Made by a program: the position numbers and the translations under genes. Positions 31,907-45,781 of a stretch of 64,000 nucleotides of DNA are shown here, piece by piece. Numbering within the stretch: the first letter of the stretch is position 1; the number at the start of each line of letters is the position of its first letter. The notes beneath the pieces were generated by a model that worked only from the letters and a program-made list of their open reading frames with translations, searched no databases and was not told the origin of the DNA. This DNA comes from Ptychodera flava (lineage: Eukaryota > Hemichordata > Enteropneusta > Ptychoderidae), in contig NC_091933.1 of the NCBI RefSeq assembly GCF_041260155.1, positions 1,426,001-1,490,000 of the forward strand, given 5' to 3'.

Positions 31907-33195
31907 GAGGATGACCATTTGATATCCTGGGGGGGGGGCTTGGAAGATTTGGGGAAAAAAAAGATGCCAGGTGGAGTTGCTCGAAAAAAAAAATCTGGCT
32001 TTAAGTGGCTGATGGAAAAACAATTATGGACCATTGCGACTCGGAAAAAAAATCTTGGCAATTGTTAGATGCACACTGCAGCATCAATAAAAATCAAGCA
32101 GTAGCTCTGGAGTTTTATAAAGCATAAACCATTTCAAGCTTGAGGAACAATAACTGAATATGAACAATTGTACAGTATACATGACCTTCTGATTAGAGGA
32201 AGTATGCTGAAATTGAAATTGCTCACCAGTGTTTTCCAGAAATGTGTAAATCTGAATGTATGGATTTTGTCAAAATACCACAAGAAGAGAGACAGCCTGC
32301 AAACATTTTACTATTATCGTTTGCGTATAGAAAACTCATAACAATGAAAATTTGCGTAGAGACTCATCCAATGCGTAATATTGTTACGCATTGGATCGAC
32401 TCTCTACACATTTTTTCATTGTTATGAGTTTTCTATATACGCATGTTTCATTCGTAAATTCGAACACTGTTATAGTGAATTATCTTACCAATGTTTTTCT
32501 TAACAAAAGCGAATGTGTTTTGATTAGAATTGAATGAGTTTGATGGTTTTGGGGAAACTACTATGTGGTAATGAAGAATGGGAAATGGGCAATGAAATGA
32601 GCAGACAGCAGGTGATTTAAGATTAAATGTTACATCTTCACTGCAATAAAACCATAAGTGTGTCATAAATAATACAAACAAAACAAAATCATGTTTGTTT
32701 GTTTTGTTGTATGTGAGCCACGTCTAAGACACACAACAAAAGTACTGTTTCAGTCTGTAAATGTCACCTCAGATGCCACCAGAGAAAACCATTTCCACTC
32801 CAAAATTTCATTTTTCTTAAATTGCCCGGCTACTTTCAATGTAAGGACAACACTGACAAGTAAATGCCATAAATGTACATGATTTTACAAATATGTTTTT
32901 GTAAAGTGAATCAAAAATGTACATGTGTTTACATATCTTTATTTACTTTCTTGAATATAGTCTGTGTGCGATAGAACAGCATCTTGTTGCTGGGTGTGAA
33001 AAACCAAGCAAACAAACATTGCACCGAAATTTGGTAAAAAAAAATATATCTCGAAGAAGGAAAGTGAAAAAAAAAGTTGCCAGCATATGCCCTGTAGAAA
33101 AAAAAAATTCATGGTGAAGCACGTGGGAAAAAAATAATGGCTCTCCACCAATCTTCCAAGCCCCCCCCCCCCCAGGATATCAAATGATCCACCCC
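31907..33195. mobile_element. 1.29 kb TAA-flanked element with poly-G/poly-C subtermini
   Basis: The left end GAGGATGACCATTTGATATC CTGGGGGGGGGG and the right end CCCCCCCAGGATATCAAATG ATCCACCCC are inverted, and TAA flanks both sides (31904-31906, 33196-33198). GGCTTGGAAGATT/AATCTTCCAAGCC extends the inverted repeat inside the G-run. No transposase. A 120 bp palindrome (32323-32442) lies inside. Confidence 0.85.
32323..32442. mobile_element. Palindromic insert within the TAA-flanked element
   Basis: GCGTATAGAAAACTCATAAC, AATGAAAA, GCGTAGAGA, ATCCAATGCGTAA pairs with TTACGCATTGGAT, TCTCTACAC, TTTTCATT and GTTATGAGTTTTCTATATAC GC. The loop is only 4 bp (TATT/TTGT region). It is likely a foldback MITE nested in 31907-33195. 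Confidence 0.85.
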
Positions 33196-35150
33196 TAAGA
33201 ACATTTTCATTGCAGTCCTAGATGGCAGGACATCTCTAAGACAGCATCTTATATCATTGACACTTACCTTTCATCTTTCGCCAAACTTTTTAAATCCCTG
33301 GTCATTAAAAAGTTAAAAATCTGTTCCTATGGATGTCAACTATCTTTGCTACCCACTGGGTAGGCGATGTAGAACACTAGAGCAAAAGCCAATAGTTTCA
33401 AAATACGTAGCCAAATGCTGTTCGCTTTTTAAACGAGAAGCGTCCATTGATGTTCAATTTTGCTTTTAGTACTTGGCTTTCTGTGTAAACGTCAATGTGG
33501 TCGTCTTGGCCAACCTATTGGTGTTTTTACAAGATTTAACTTGTGCTTTGCACATCTGAATCCCACTGTAGGCCTATATTTTTACACACATAGCAAATAA
33601 ATTATCATTACTTCAGGATCACAGAGGTTAATTATCAGTAATGCTTGCTTTTCTTCTCTCGCTGTAAAGATGGGAGTCGACGTTGAGTTACACTTCAACA
33701 GAAAGTCTGTGAGCCTAATCCGATCTAAGTGTTCAAAAACTCGACTGCAAAGGTCCCGCAGACTATAGGAGTATACTAGTAGGCTATAATATAGTAGTGT
33801 ACTAGTATGTCTCGACCTGATTAAATTTTGAAACATAAATAGGCCTTCAACGATGGAAATATGTTTTCTATAATTTACTTTAATGTACACTTTTTTGCCT
33901 CGGTTTTTGGTCTAATCTACTTTTTCGTCAGATATATGGATTATTTTAGCGAAAAGTTCTAAATTCTCGCTCTGCTCTGGGTTTTTTGAGAGGTGAGAAA
34001 TTGTTTTTTACCAGATTTTGATGCATTTTTTTCGTCTCAATAATTTGCCATTTTTTATCTAAAACCCTCCAGCCACCTCTATCCAAAATAAGTCCCCCAA
34101 CAATAGAAAATGAGGATCTAAAATGTTGTTTGACTTTTTTATTAATTTCCGTTCATGCTACCCCAGACGACTATAAAACTACGGCCAACCGAGACGCCTG
34201 TTCAACATACCGTCCCGTTCCCCTCTCCCAGTGTCCAAATCAAAGGTTATTGCAAAATTATCAGGAAAGGGGGACCCATAGAAACATTAGCTGATATTAC
34301 TATAATAGAGTTACAAACACTGCACTTCTTCATTCAATCTTCTTCCAGTCATGGTCTATTTTTAGCTACGTTCGATATAAAATGAGTCAGAACTGTTTTT
34401 GTTTCCACTTCACATACAAACACCCTACTGAACACTTCGTACTTTCCACAGCAATTCGCCCGTTTCGGACTCTTGACTACTGTGCGTGTGACGTTTAACC
34501 TCGCGAAATTATTTTGGAATAGAAGGCAGATTAAGGGTAAGTTTATAAGTTTAGTATTTCCCCCACAAGAGGTATATGGGTTTTATTTCTGTTTTAGTTT
34601 TCCTTGTACAACCGGGACTTTCCGACTAGCAAAACGGCGATTGCATACATCACGTTTCTGTGTGTGCCTTATGTATACGGAAGTCGAGGCCAGGGGCCGA
34701 ATGCCTTCCCCGCGCAGCGCAGGTCTGTTTTTTTTCCCGTGGACGAATGCTGCAAACCGTATCAAGACGCAAAGGCTTGCTATGAAGTACGGCCCTGTGA
34801 TTGCTTATAGCAACCACAGATCATGGGAGTGTAAACACTGGCTCAGCGACCGTGGCGGAACCGTTCACAAAACATACAAAATAGGGAGTGGTACATTGGG
34901 CCGGGACATTAGGTAAGGTGTGTTAGTTAGGGGTCTTGATAATGTAATGTTTCGTGTGATCTCGACGGTAAAATACTTGCTCTCAGTGCCGACCAACTTA
35001 CACTTGGCCATATTCTCAGTAACAACGATTAGCATCTGCCGCTCTGCATGAATGGCGCGGACTTCACGACATCGAATGGTGAAGTTTCTGGCTCGACCGT
35101 TCAGTCGTGGTCAAAAGCGGAAGCAGCCGACCGACATTTCCCATGAATCG
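33196..35150. other. Intergenic sequence upstream of RHOA
   Basis: Open frames at 34473-34916 and 33582-33890 lack recognisable features. GC content rises after about 34400. Nothing else defined. Confidence 0.4.
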
Positions 35151-35157
35151 TTATGTA

Positions 35158-35300
35158 TGACGTCATAGGTTGGGTTTGCTATTGATCAATTGTAGCAACC
35201 CCCCTAGTCCAAATTGAGGTGTGGTTCAAACGGAAATTTCGAGCTGAAATCGAAGGAGTGCTGTGTGTCTCTGTGTTTGGGAAATACCTGATATTCAGAG
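35158..35300 (+). promoter_or_regulatory. Candidate RHOA promoter and noncoding first exon
   Basis: A perfect cAMP-response-element palindrome TGACGTCA is at 35158-35165. A possible exon ends at ATATTCAGAG before a GTAATG donor (35301), which could splice to the RHOA acceptor at 38073. A noncoding first exon is usual for RHOA. The exon itself is inferred; only the motifs are seen. Confidence 0.3.
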
Positions 35301-36687
35301 GTAATGTTTAGGTTGCAATTCAGTAAAAGTGTTTTGTCACATTATGAACGATCTCTTTCACTCGATCATCATATTTTTCACGAAAATTAACGCCAATAAC
35401 TTTCTGTTGAAAATGTGTCTCGATAATTTTGGACAGCGACTGGGGATTGTTTCTGCAATATCATCGACTCTAACAGTTTTCGGAGATACTTCTTGATGAG
35501 AAAGAAACATTGCACTGTTGGCTGTCGGATTCTCAGAACGTGTGACCGTATCCATTTATCCAGATATGTGTGTGAACCGTATAAGACAGACAGCTGAGCT
35601 GCGCACGTCATGTCGGCCATTTTGTCTGCTTGATTGTAATGTCACACATCCGTGAGTGAATACTCCGCCACAGCCTCTGAACAAGGAAATTGTCCTCAAA
35701 AGTATTGTTTTAACCTCTTGCAAATCTTGCGCTGTTTTCTTGAAAATTGGGGCGATTTAGTTGCTTACAGCTGAAAAAAGAGAGTAACAAGTGTTATTCT
35801 CACTTATTACTTGCGGTCTTTGGGTGATTATATGTTGTGAATCCATTCATGGCTCCTGGCTGCATAAATCAAAGGGCATGTCATTTATGACATTATCTGT
35901 TATTACATCTGTTATTATGAAGAACTCGATATTTTTTGTATAATTCAAATTTCGATGCTGTAAAATGCATCCTTTGTAAATAATTGTTTTACAAGTATTT
36001 AGCCTTACAAGAGTGACTAACCATATGAAAGGTGAAGAATACTCTGGTTTGTGACTCCACCCATGGGTGTGTATTGAAATAGTGTTTACAAAATCTTGAT
36101 CGCATTTCTCTATTATCTTCTTTGTTTTACGCATTTGATTTACTCTAAACAGACGACAACCACATAGGAAGAGTTTAACATGGTAGTCATTCAACATAAC
36201 ATTTTTGTCTGCAAAATTTTGGTAGATTTTGTGAGACCAAGGAAAATAAATGTCAGCGCATAAAACTTTAACGGGACGTCACTTCATTGCAAATTACAGG
36301 TCATACACGACTTTTTATTGATGAGCTATGTTTGAAAGAGTTGAAAACCAAGATATCCGATCCTCTCTTAAGGCTAGTTTTGCTGGCCAGTTGATATTCC
36401 TATCAAGGATAGGAAACCACTCTTGCTTGTATTAAAATCAGTACTTTACTTGCCAGTGAGTGTTGTCATGTAATGTCATAACTTTTTGCCACCAATATTT
36501 TTGAGTGAAACGCCTAATATACATTTATGGTAAGGTTTCTTCTTACCTTATTCTGGTTATACTCAGGAACTGAATTTCAATCATATTTATTTCAACTTGA
36601 GTCTCAAACGTATATCCTATCATTCTTGTAATTATTTTGAATTTTGCTGACTTATCACATGGCATCTTCAAACATGGCACTGATGCT
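35301..36687. other. Probable RHOA 5' intron, unassigned
   Basis: The minus-strand ORF 35387-35620 (start MADMTCAAQLSVLYGSHTYL) begins at a good-looking ATG next to GC-rich sequence, but I do not recognise the protein. Otherwise nothing. Confidence 0.3.
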
Positions 36688-37228
36688 TTAATCCTTTTCC
36701 TGCCAAGTCCATATTTCACCATCAGGTCAAGATGGTTAAAATTAATGAAACACAACATATTCCATATGGTGTATTTTAACCCTTTTCCTGCCAGACAGTA
36801 TCACTTCCCCATCAGCCAAGTCAGTAAAAAGCGGTATTGAGCCAAAACATGATGTATTTTCACCCACTTGGCTCAGTATGTTATGGCATCTTTTGTCCAA
36901 AAAAAGTCAACTTTAGGTATTATGTTTTCAACAGCCTTCAAATGTACAGTATTATGTTAAAATAAACCGTATGGAATACGTTGTGTTTCATTAATTTTAA
37001 CCATCTTGACCTGGTGGTGAAATATGGACTTGGCAGGAAAAGGGTTAAATAATACTGTCTATTTGAAGGCTGTTGAAAATGTAATACTGTAAAGTTGATT
37101 TTTGGGACTAAAGATGCTATAACAGACCAAGCCAAGTGGGTGAAAGTACATTACGTTTTGGCTCAATACCGCTTTTTACTGACTCGGCTGATGAGGAAGT
37201 GATACTGTCTGGCAGGAAAAGGGGTTAT
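36688..37228. mobile_element. TTAA MITE (CCTTTTCCTGCC family), outer copy, split by a sibling
   Basis: The left part (36688-36775) is TTAA, TCCTTTTCCTGCCAAGTCC, then ATTTCACCATCAGGTCAAGA. The right part (37049-37224) continues as ATAATACTGTCTATTTGAAG and ends CTGTCTGGCAGGAAAAGGGG before TTAT. The two parts together match the continuous inner copy read in reverse complement. The outer target site has decayed on the right (TTAT). Confidence 0.9.
36776..37048. mobile_element. TTAA MITE (CCTTTTCCTGCC family), inner copy in opposite orientation
   Basis: TTAA (36776-36779), CCCTTTTCCTGCCAGACAG ... TATGGACTTGGCAGGAAAAG GG, TTAA (37045-37048). It is inserted in inverted orientation at a TTAA inside the outer copy. 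The same internal TTAA is visible uninterrupted in this copy near 36954 (ATGTTAAAAT). Confidence 0.92.
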
Positions 37229-41179
<3,951 letters not shown>

Positions 41180-43442
41180 ACATTTTCAGAGTCTTCTGGT
41201 GTCTAGGCACATCTTGTACAATAGAGAACACTCACTGTCAATGCTTGTACGTGTGGTTCTTCTGCACTTAATCAGCTACTCCTTGTACAAAATATCATCA
41301 TGCCATTACCAGTATGAGAATTACAACAAACTTGTAGACACATCTAGCTTTTGACATCATTTTCATTACAGTAAATGGTCAGAGATGCAAAGCAAACAGT
41401 GCAAGGAGATTATCTCCAATTGAAAAACCCTTCTTTCCTGAACTTCCTGAAGCATACTTGTTTGTACTAGGTAATATGATGTAATTTTGTGATGAGCATG
41501 CAACTAGAATACTCTAGTGTGTAACCAATTTATTAATTGTATCCTTTTTCACCATCTATGGCCATTGAAGAAGCATTGATTGAATACCATATACATAGAG
41601 TCTGTAAAAAACAAACGTTCAGTAATCACAAAAATATATCCGGTCAAGGCCCTTTTTTGACGTCAGAAAGACACTAGTAATGTGTCTGGGTATTAGAGCT
41701 GAAGGTAGTGGTAGAAATTATCTAGGTAGACAGTGATAGTAAATAGTTTCAATGCTTGTCACACACACAAAATGTAACTTATTATTAATTCTGTATTTCC
41801 AATTGCATCTCATGACAGAAAAAAACAAAAGGAAAAAAAATTAGAATTTGGTCTTTTTATGAGTTCTAGGTGTTGAATAATAAAGGAGAACTGCCTATTT
41901 CATTTGTCATGAACTGTCACAAAAATTTATTGATTAGGAATTTTTGACTTTTTAGTGCTTTTGTAATTCTTTTGACTGCACAGTTGATAATTGTATAATA
42001 GCAGAAATATCCCTCATTGCTTATTATTTTACATGTCTATTGTAAACAGTTTTGCTTTCCTACTTTCTTCTTTGGTAAATTCTTTTTCACACAGATCATG
42101 TGTCATGCAAATGCCTAATGATGTATTGTTGTGTAGCTTTGCAGCTGCAGATCTTGATCACCCCAATTTTTTTTTTCAAAATAAAACAGGAAAATGATTC
42201 TTTAACCAAGTTTAAAACATGGCTCATGTGTCTACTGTTCACCATAGCCCATACAAGCCATATGTCAGGTCTTTTCATATATTATACCATTTGCAGCGGG
42301 ACCTTACTTGACTAGTTAGTAAGAGGAAAGTGACTGCCATGTCCCTGTCATACCGAAGGATTTACCAGCAGAGGATACACTTTGTCCTGTATACTACGTT
42401 TAAAGTTGTAAGAAAGGAGGTTAATGTATGTGTACAGGTCAAACACCTTGTGAAATATAAGGAGGCACACTGGGAAATAAGCCAAAACATAAATGAATAA
42501 CAAGCCCAGTAAAATGTGCTTTACAGTTTATTTTCAGTGTCCTTGGTTTTCAAAGATGCCTGGCAGTTGCAGTGTTCATTTTCAAAATTCAATGTAGTCA
42601 GGAAGGTGTGTTATTTTATGTGGTCTCATGAATTAATTTAGAGAGTACTGGTATACGTATACCATTCATTGTGAAGTTCCTGATGTTGAAGTGGCATAGG
42701 ATGTGATGTATGCAGAACAACATCAGAGGTACAGAGCTGGGTACAAGGTGAGAGAACGGCGCCCTCAGTGTTCAAGATCGAGCCATAGAGTTCATAGTAC
42801 CAACATTGGTTGTTATTCAGGAGTGGATCGCATCGTACACCTGGCTACATTCAAAAGATTACGCGTCCGTGGGCAAAACTATGATAGCTTCCTTTACATG
42901 GCAATAACCAAACAATTTATATTCATTCATTGACGAAGCTGAAACAGGGTCGGATCACGATCTTTATTTAGACAAACATTGGGCTAATCCAAAGTCACTC
43001 AAAAATGAGACTTACTCAATGCATGTGATGTATGAATACGAGGGACGACACATTGGATTTAAATAGGGCTTCATTTTGAATTCTATTTCAAAGGACATGT
43101 ATGCCTTGAACTAGCTCGTACGGCAGCATTACACCAGCGCATACAAGTTTGTCTACATGATGCACAGTAATCAATACTTGAGATTTCTTTTATAGTTTAT
43201 AGATATTTACAGTTGTTCCAAGGAGTTTAAACACAACCCTTCTAAACGAATATAGGCCTACTCAAAAAAGTAAAAACTATACACTACAGAGTTATCGTAG
43301 AGAAAACAGGCCTTTTGTCACGAGTTGTGTATAAATGACAGATTTCACCAGGATGGGTACACTTTTTGATGGAGGGACTGTGCTCCGATATACAAGTATA
43401 TTTCTGGGCGCTAGATGGGTGCGCCGAAAACAGAAAATGAAT
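41180..43442. other. RHOA 3' UTR and intergenic sequence
   Basis: The 3' UTR probably runs to one of the AATAAA signals (41879-41884 or 42180-42185). The ORF at 42703-42933 is not recognisable. No other feature seen. Confidence 0.5.
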
Positions 43443-43545
43443 CACAGTCGCGCCTACGCGCCGTGTGGTTCGACACACGACTGCCGCTGTTAGAAAAATG
43501 CATACCACACAGCGGCGGCCGTGTGTCGAACCACACGCGATTGTG
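43443..43545. mobile_element. GC-rich palindrome / foldback MITE
   Basis: The left arm CACAGTCGCG...CGCCGTGTGGTTCGACACAC GACTGCCGCTGT pairs with the right arm ACAGCGGCGGCCGTGTGTCG AACCACACGCGATTGTG. The spacer is about 18 bp. The minus-strand open frame across it is an artefact. Confidence 0.85.
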
Positions 43546-44639
43546 AAATGAACGGTGCAATTCGCAGCTGGAACGATATTATCTTTATGTGATTGTGGAC
43601 CTGTATCTTACGATCAAAAACGCACTGATCCCGATTGAACATTTTCAAAAGATGTCAGTCACAACCCCCCCCCCCCCCCCCCCACCAAATTAAAGAAAGG
43701 GGACCCCAACAAATCCACCCCAGGCTGAAGAAACTGGCCAGTCCCTTATCACGAAAAACAAACCAAATCGCCTTCAACGTGTCCACTTCTTCGGTCAACG
43801 CACTTTGTCATAATAAATATTTTCTATATATAAAAGTTTGCTGGTGAGAAAACAAGTGTTCGAAAAGAGTTAACGCCAGAACCATCGTCATGTAGGCCTA
43901 CACGAACGGTGTGTGTCAAGAAAGTGTAAAGTTTGGCGAAATGAAAGGAATGAATTGAGGGAGAAGAAGTGAAGAAAATGTTATCATTTAATGTAGAGCT
44001 TTGAGTTTTAAAGGTGAATTTACGATTTACTGCTACGACACAAGTTAAGCTTATTTACGTGCCAGACGAAGACATCGTATACGTCAAACCGTCCGGTCTA
44101 CTTCTGATGACTGCATCGACTTTGACTGGTAATATGCCGTAATAAACACTTAAGGCGTATAATCGGGATCACCATGGCAATTACTTGTCGGTCTAGTCAT
44201 GTTAAGACTATATACGGAGCGTGGCTTTTCTTACCATAGTTACTCGATATGACTCCCAAGGAAACTTTGGTATTTAGAACTCACTGTACACACGACTAAG
44301 TTATTTTTTATAAATATGCAAAACACCAAAGAAATGTTAAATTGATTCCTCGTCGATGTAAAGTGCTGTAAAAGGTTGAAGGGGCTGGACATCATATCAA
44401 TATCAAGTATGCCATGTTGGTCAATAAAATACATATTGACATATAACAATAAGCATTCGTTGTAATTATAATGATAAACAATTCCAATTGTCCTTGTGTT
44501 TTTGTTTTGTTTTGTTTTTTCGTTTTTGTTCCAAGAAAAGCCGACATTATTACAAATTGAAAAAGAGAACATTACCGCAGTCAGATTTTCGAAAAATAAT
44601 TTCCATTATCGAAATTGCGCAAAACTCCGTGGACCAGCT
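43546..44639. other. Intergenic sequence upstream of the Tctex1 gene
   Basis: It contains a poly-C run at about 43664-43683 and no recognisable gene. Confidence 0.5.
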
Positions 44640-44653
44640 GTAACCTTGGTAAC
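44640..44653. promoter_or_regulatory. RFX X-box-like motif, distal
   Basis: GTAACCTTGGTAAC fits the X-box form GTHNYY(N2)RRNAAC bound by RFX factors. It lies about 340 bp upstream of the Tctex1-domain ATG. A weaker relative, GTTAACCTTGGTAAA, is near 44785. Confidence 0.55.
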
Positions 44654-44691
44654 ACAAACTGATATGGCATGGACAAAGCAAAACTTCGACC

Positions 44692-44693
<2 letters not shown>

Positions 44694-44763
<70 letters not shown>
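44694..44763. repeat. (AG)n microsatellite
   Basis: About 35 AG units. Open frames with RERERE tracts across it are artefacts. Confidence 0.97.
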
Positions 44764-44765
<2 letters not shown>

Positions 44766-44869
44766 GGTTTTTGAATTACAAGGTTGTTAACCTTGGTAAA
44801 TGTACCTCAACCTTTAATTGCAAATATCTTCTCGGAGCGTTTATTAGAAAATGCCAAACATCCGTTGGT

Positions 44870-44883
44870 GTTGCCACAGTAAC
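44870..44883. promoter_or_regulatory. RFX X-box-like motif, proximal
   Basis: GTTGCCACAGTAAC matches the X-box consensus in both half-sites, 110 bp before the ATG of the Tctex1-domain gene. This position is typical for X-boxes of ciliary genes. Confidence 0.6.
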
Positions 44884-44992
44884 TACAGTAGAGTGAATTA
44901 TCTCCTTATCCGGGTTACCGAGATTCTTAACGTGCTAAAACTGCGCGCCCAGTCATTTCTAGGCTGACCACTGGAGCATTATAATAACCAAG

Positions 44993-45781
44993 ATGTCGAT
45001 TACCAAAGTGACGAAGCAAATGAAGCTACTTGAAGGTCCGCCAGTACACGGTTCAACGACTCAGAAAATGTTCGTGGAGAACGGAAACCAGTCAAACAGT
45101 GACGAAACTAGCAGGCTGCGAAGTTTACATAATGGATCTACCTCTCCGCGAATTTTTCAACGGCAAGAAAGTATCAACGGAAAAAGATCGTCAAAACGCG
45201 AAACTGCCTCAACGGAGTACTGTGTTAGCACTGAAAATGCATCGATGTCAGGAGAAGGAAGTATTGATGGACAATCAGCAGGAAGCAAACATGGTGGACC
45301 GAAGTTGTACTCAAAAAAGGTTAAAAGTAGCTTATCTTCACGGCGAAAACCAATATCAGCGATGTGGAGGAGAAGTAATATCACCAGGGCGGCCATTAAT
45401 GCAACCAAATCCAACACAAGGAAAGTTAAAGATGAGCACAAAATGCAACCAGATGAACCACGAAGATTCAATGTTTGTCAAGTTGCCAAGCTTGTTCAGA
45501 ATGTGCTTGATAGTGAGCTTGGAACAAAACAATATGATCCGGCCACGGTTGCCAGTTTAACGGAGTCTCTGACAACAAACATTCTGAACAAGGTGAAAGA
45601 TCTAGATTTCGTACGATACAAAATCATCGCTCAAGTCTCAGTCAGTTCCAACAGTGGACAAGGTCTCCGAGCTGTTAGTCGTTGTATATGGAACACTGAC
45701 ACCGACAGTTTTACATCAGTAAGCTTTCAAAACAATACCATGTTTGTAGTTGCAACAGTCTACGGAGTCTACTGTGAGTGA
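44993..45781 (+). CDS. Intronless Tctex1-domain (dynein light chain Tctex-type) protein
   Basis: A 262-residue single-exon ORF. Residues 1-157 form a Ser/Arg/Lys-rich, probably disordered tail. Residues 158-262 are a Tctex1 domain: RFNVCQVAKLVQNVLDSELG, YDP.TV.SLTESLT.NIL.KVKDLDFVRYKI, QVSVSSNSGQGLRAVSRCIW, NTDTDSFTSVSFQNNTMFVV and ATVYGVYCE. The C-terminal FVVATVYGVY strand and the helical AKLV...L pair are family hallmarks. Such proteins are light chains of axonemal and IFT dyneins or their adaptors. Length and lack of introns recall DYNLT4/TCTEX1D4 or DYNLT5, but I cannot decide the subfamily. Two RFX X-box-like motifs upstream support a ciliary role. The chosen ATG follows ACCAAG, and the frame is open and complete to TGA. 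Confidence 0.9.
   Translation: MSITKVTKQMKLLEGPPVHGSTTQKMFVENGNQSNSDETSRLRSLHNGSTSPRIFQRQESINGKRSSKRETASTEYCVSTENASMSGEGSIDGQSAGSKHGGPKLYSKKVKSSLSSRRKPISAMWRRSNITRAAINATKSNTRKVKDEHKMQPDEPRRFNVCQVAKLVQNVLDSELGTKQYDPATVASLTESLTTNILNKVKDLDFVRYKIIAQVSVSSNSGQGLRAVSRCIWNTDTDSFTSVSFQNNTMFVVATVYGVYCE

Noticed and set aside
34473..34916. 147-residue plus-strand ORF upstream of RHOA
   Set aside because: No ATG at its start, overlapping frames on both strands in GC-richer DNA, and no family resemblance.
35387..35620. 77-residue minus-strand ORF starting MADMTC
   Set aside because: A good ATG context but no recognised family and no clear splice donor; kept only as a remark in the RHOA upstream entry.
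42703..42933. 76-residue ORF downstream of RHOA
   Set aside because: No homology recognised and no splice context; probably chance.
44496..44896. ORFs with RERERERE tracts
   Set aside because: Translation of the (AG)n microsatellite; no conserved domain outside it.
45030..45560. 176-residue frame overlapping the Tctex1 gene
   Set aside because: Shadow frame of the Tctex1 coding sequence, which has a recognisable domain in the other frame.
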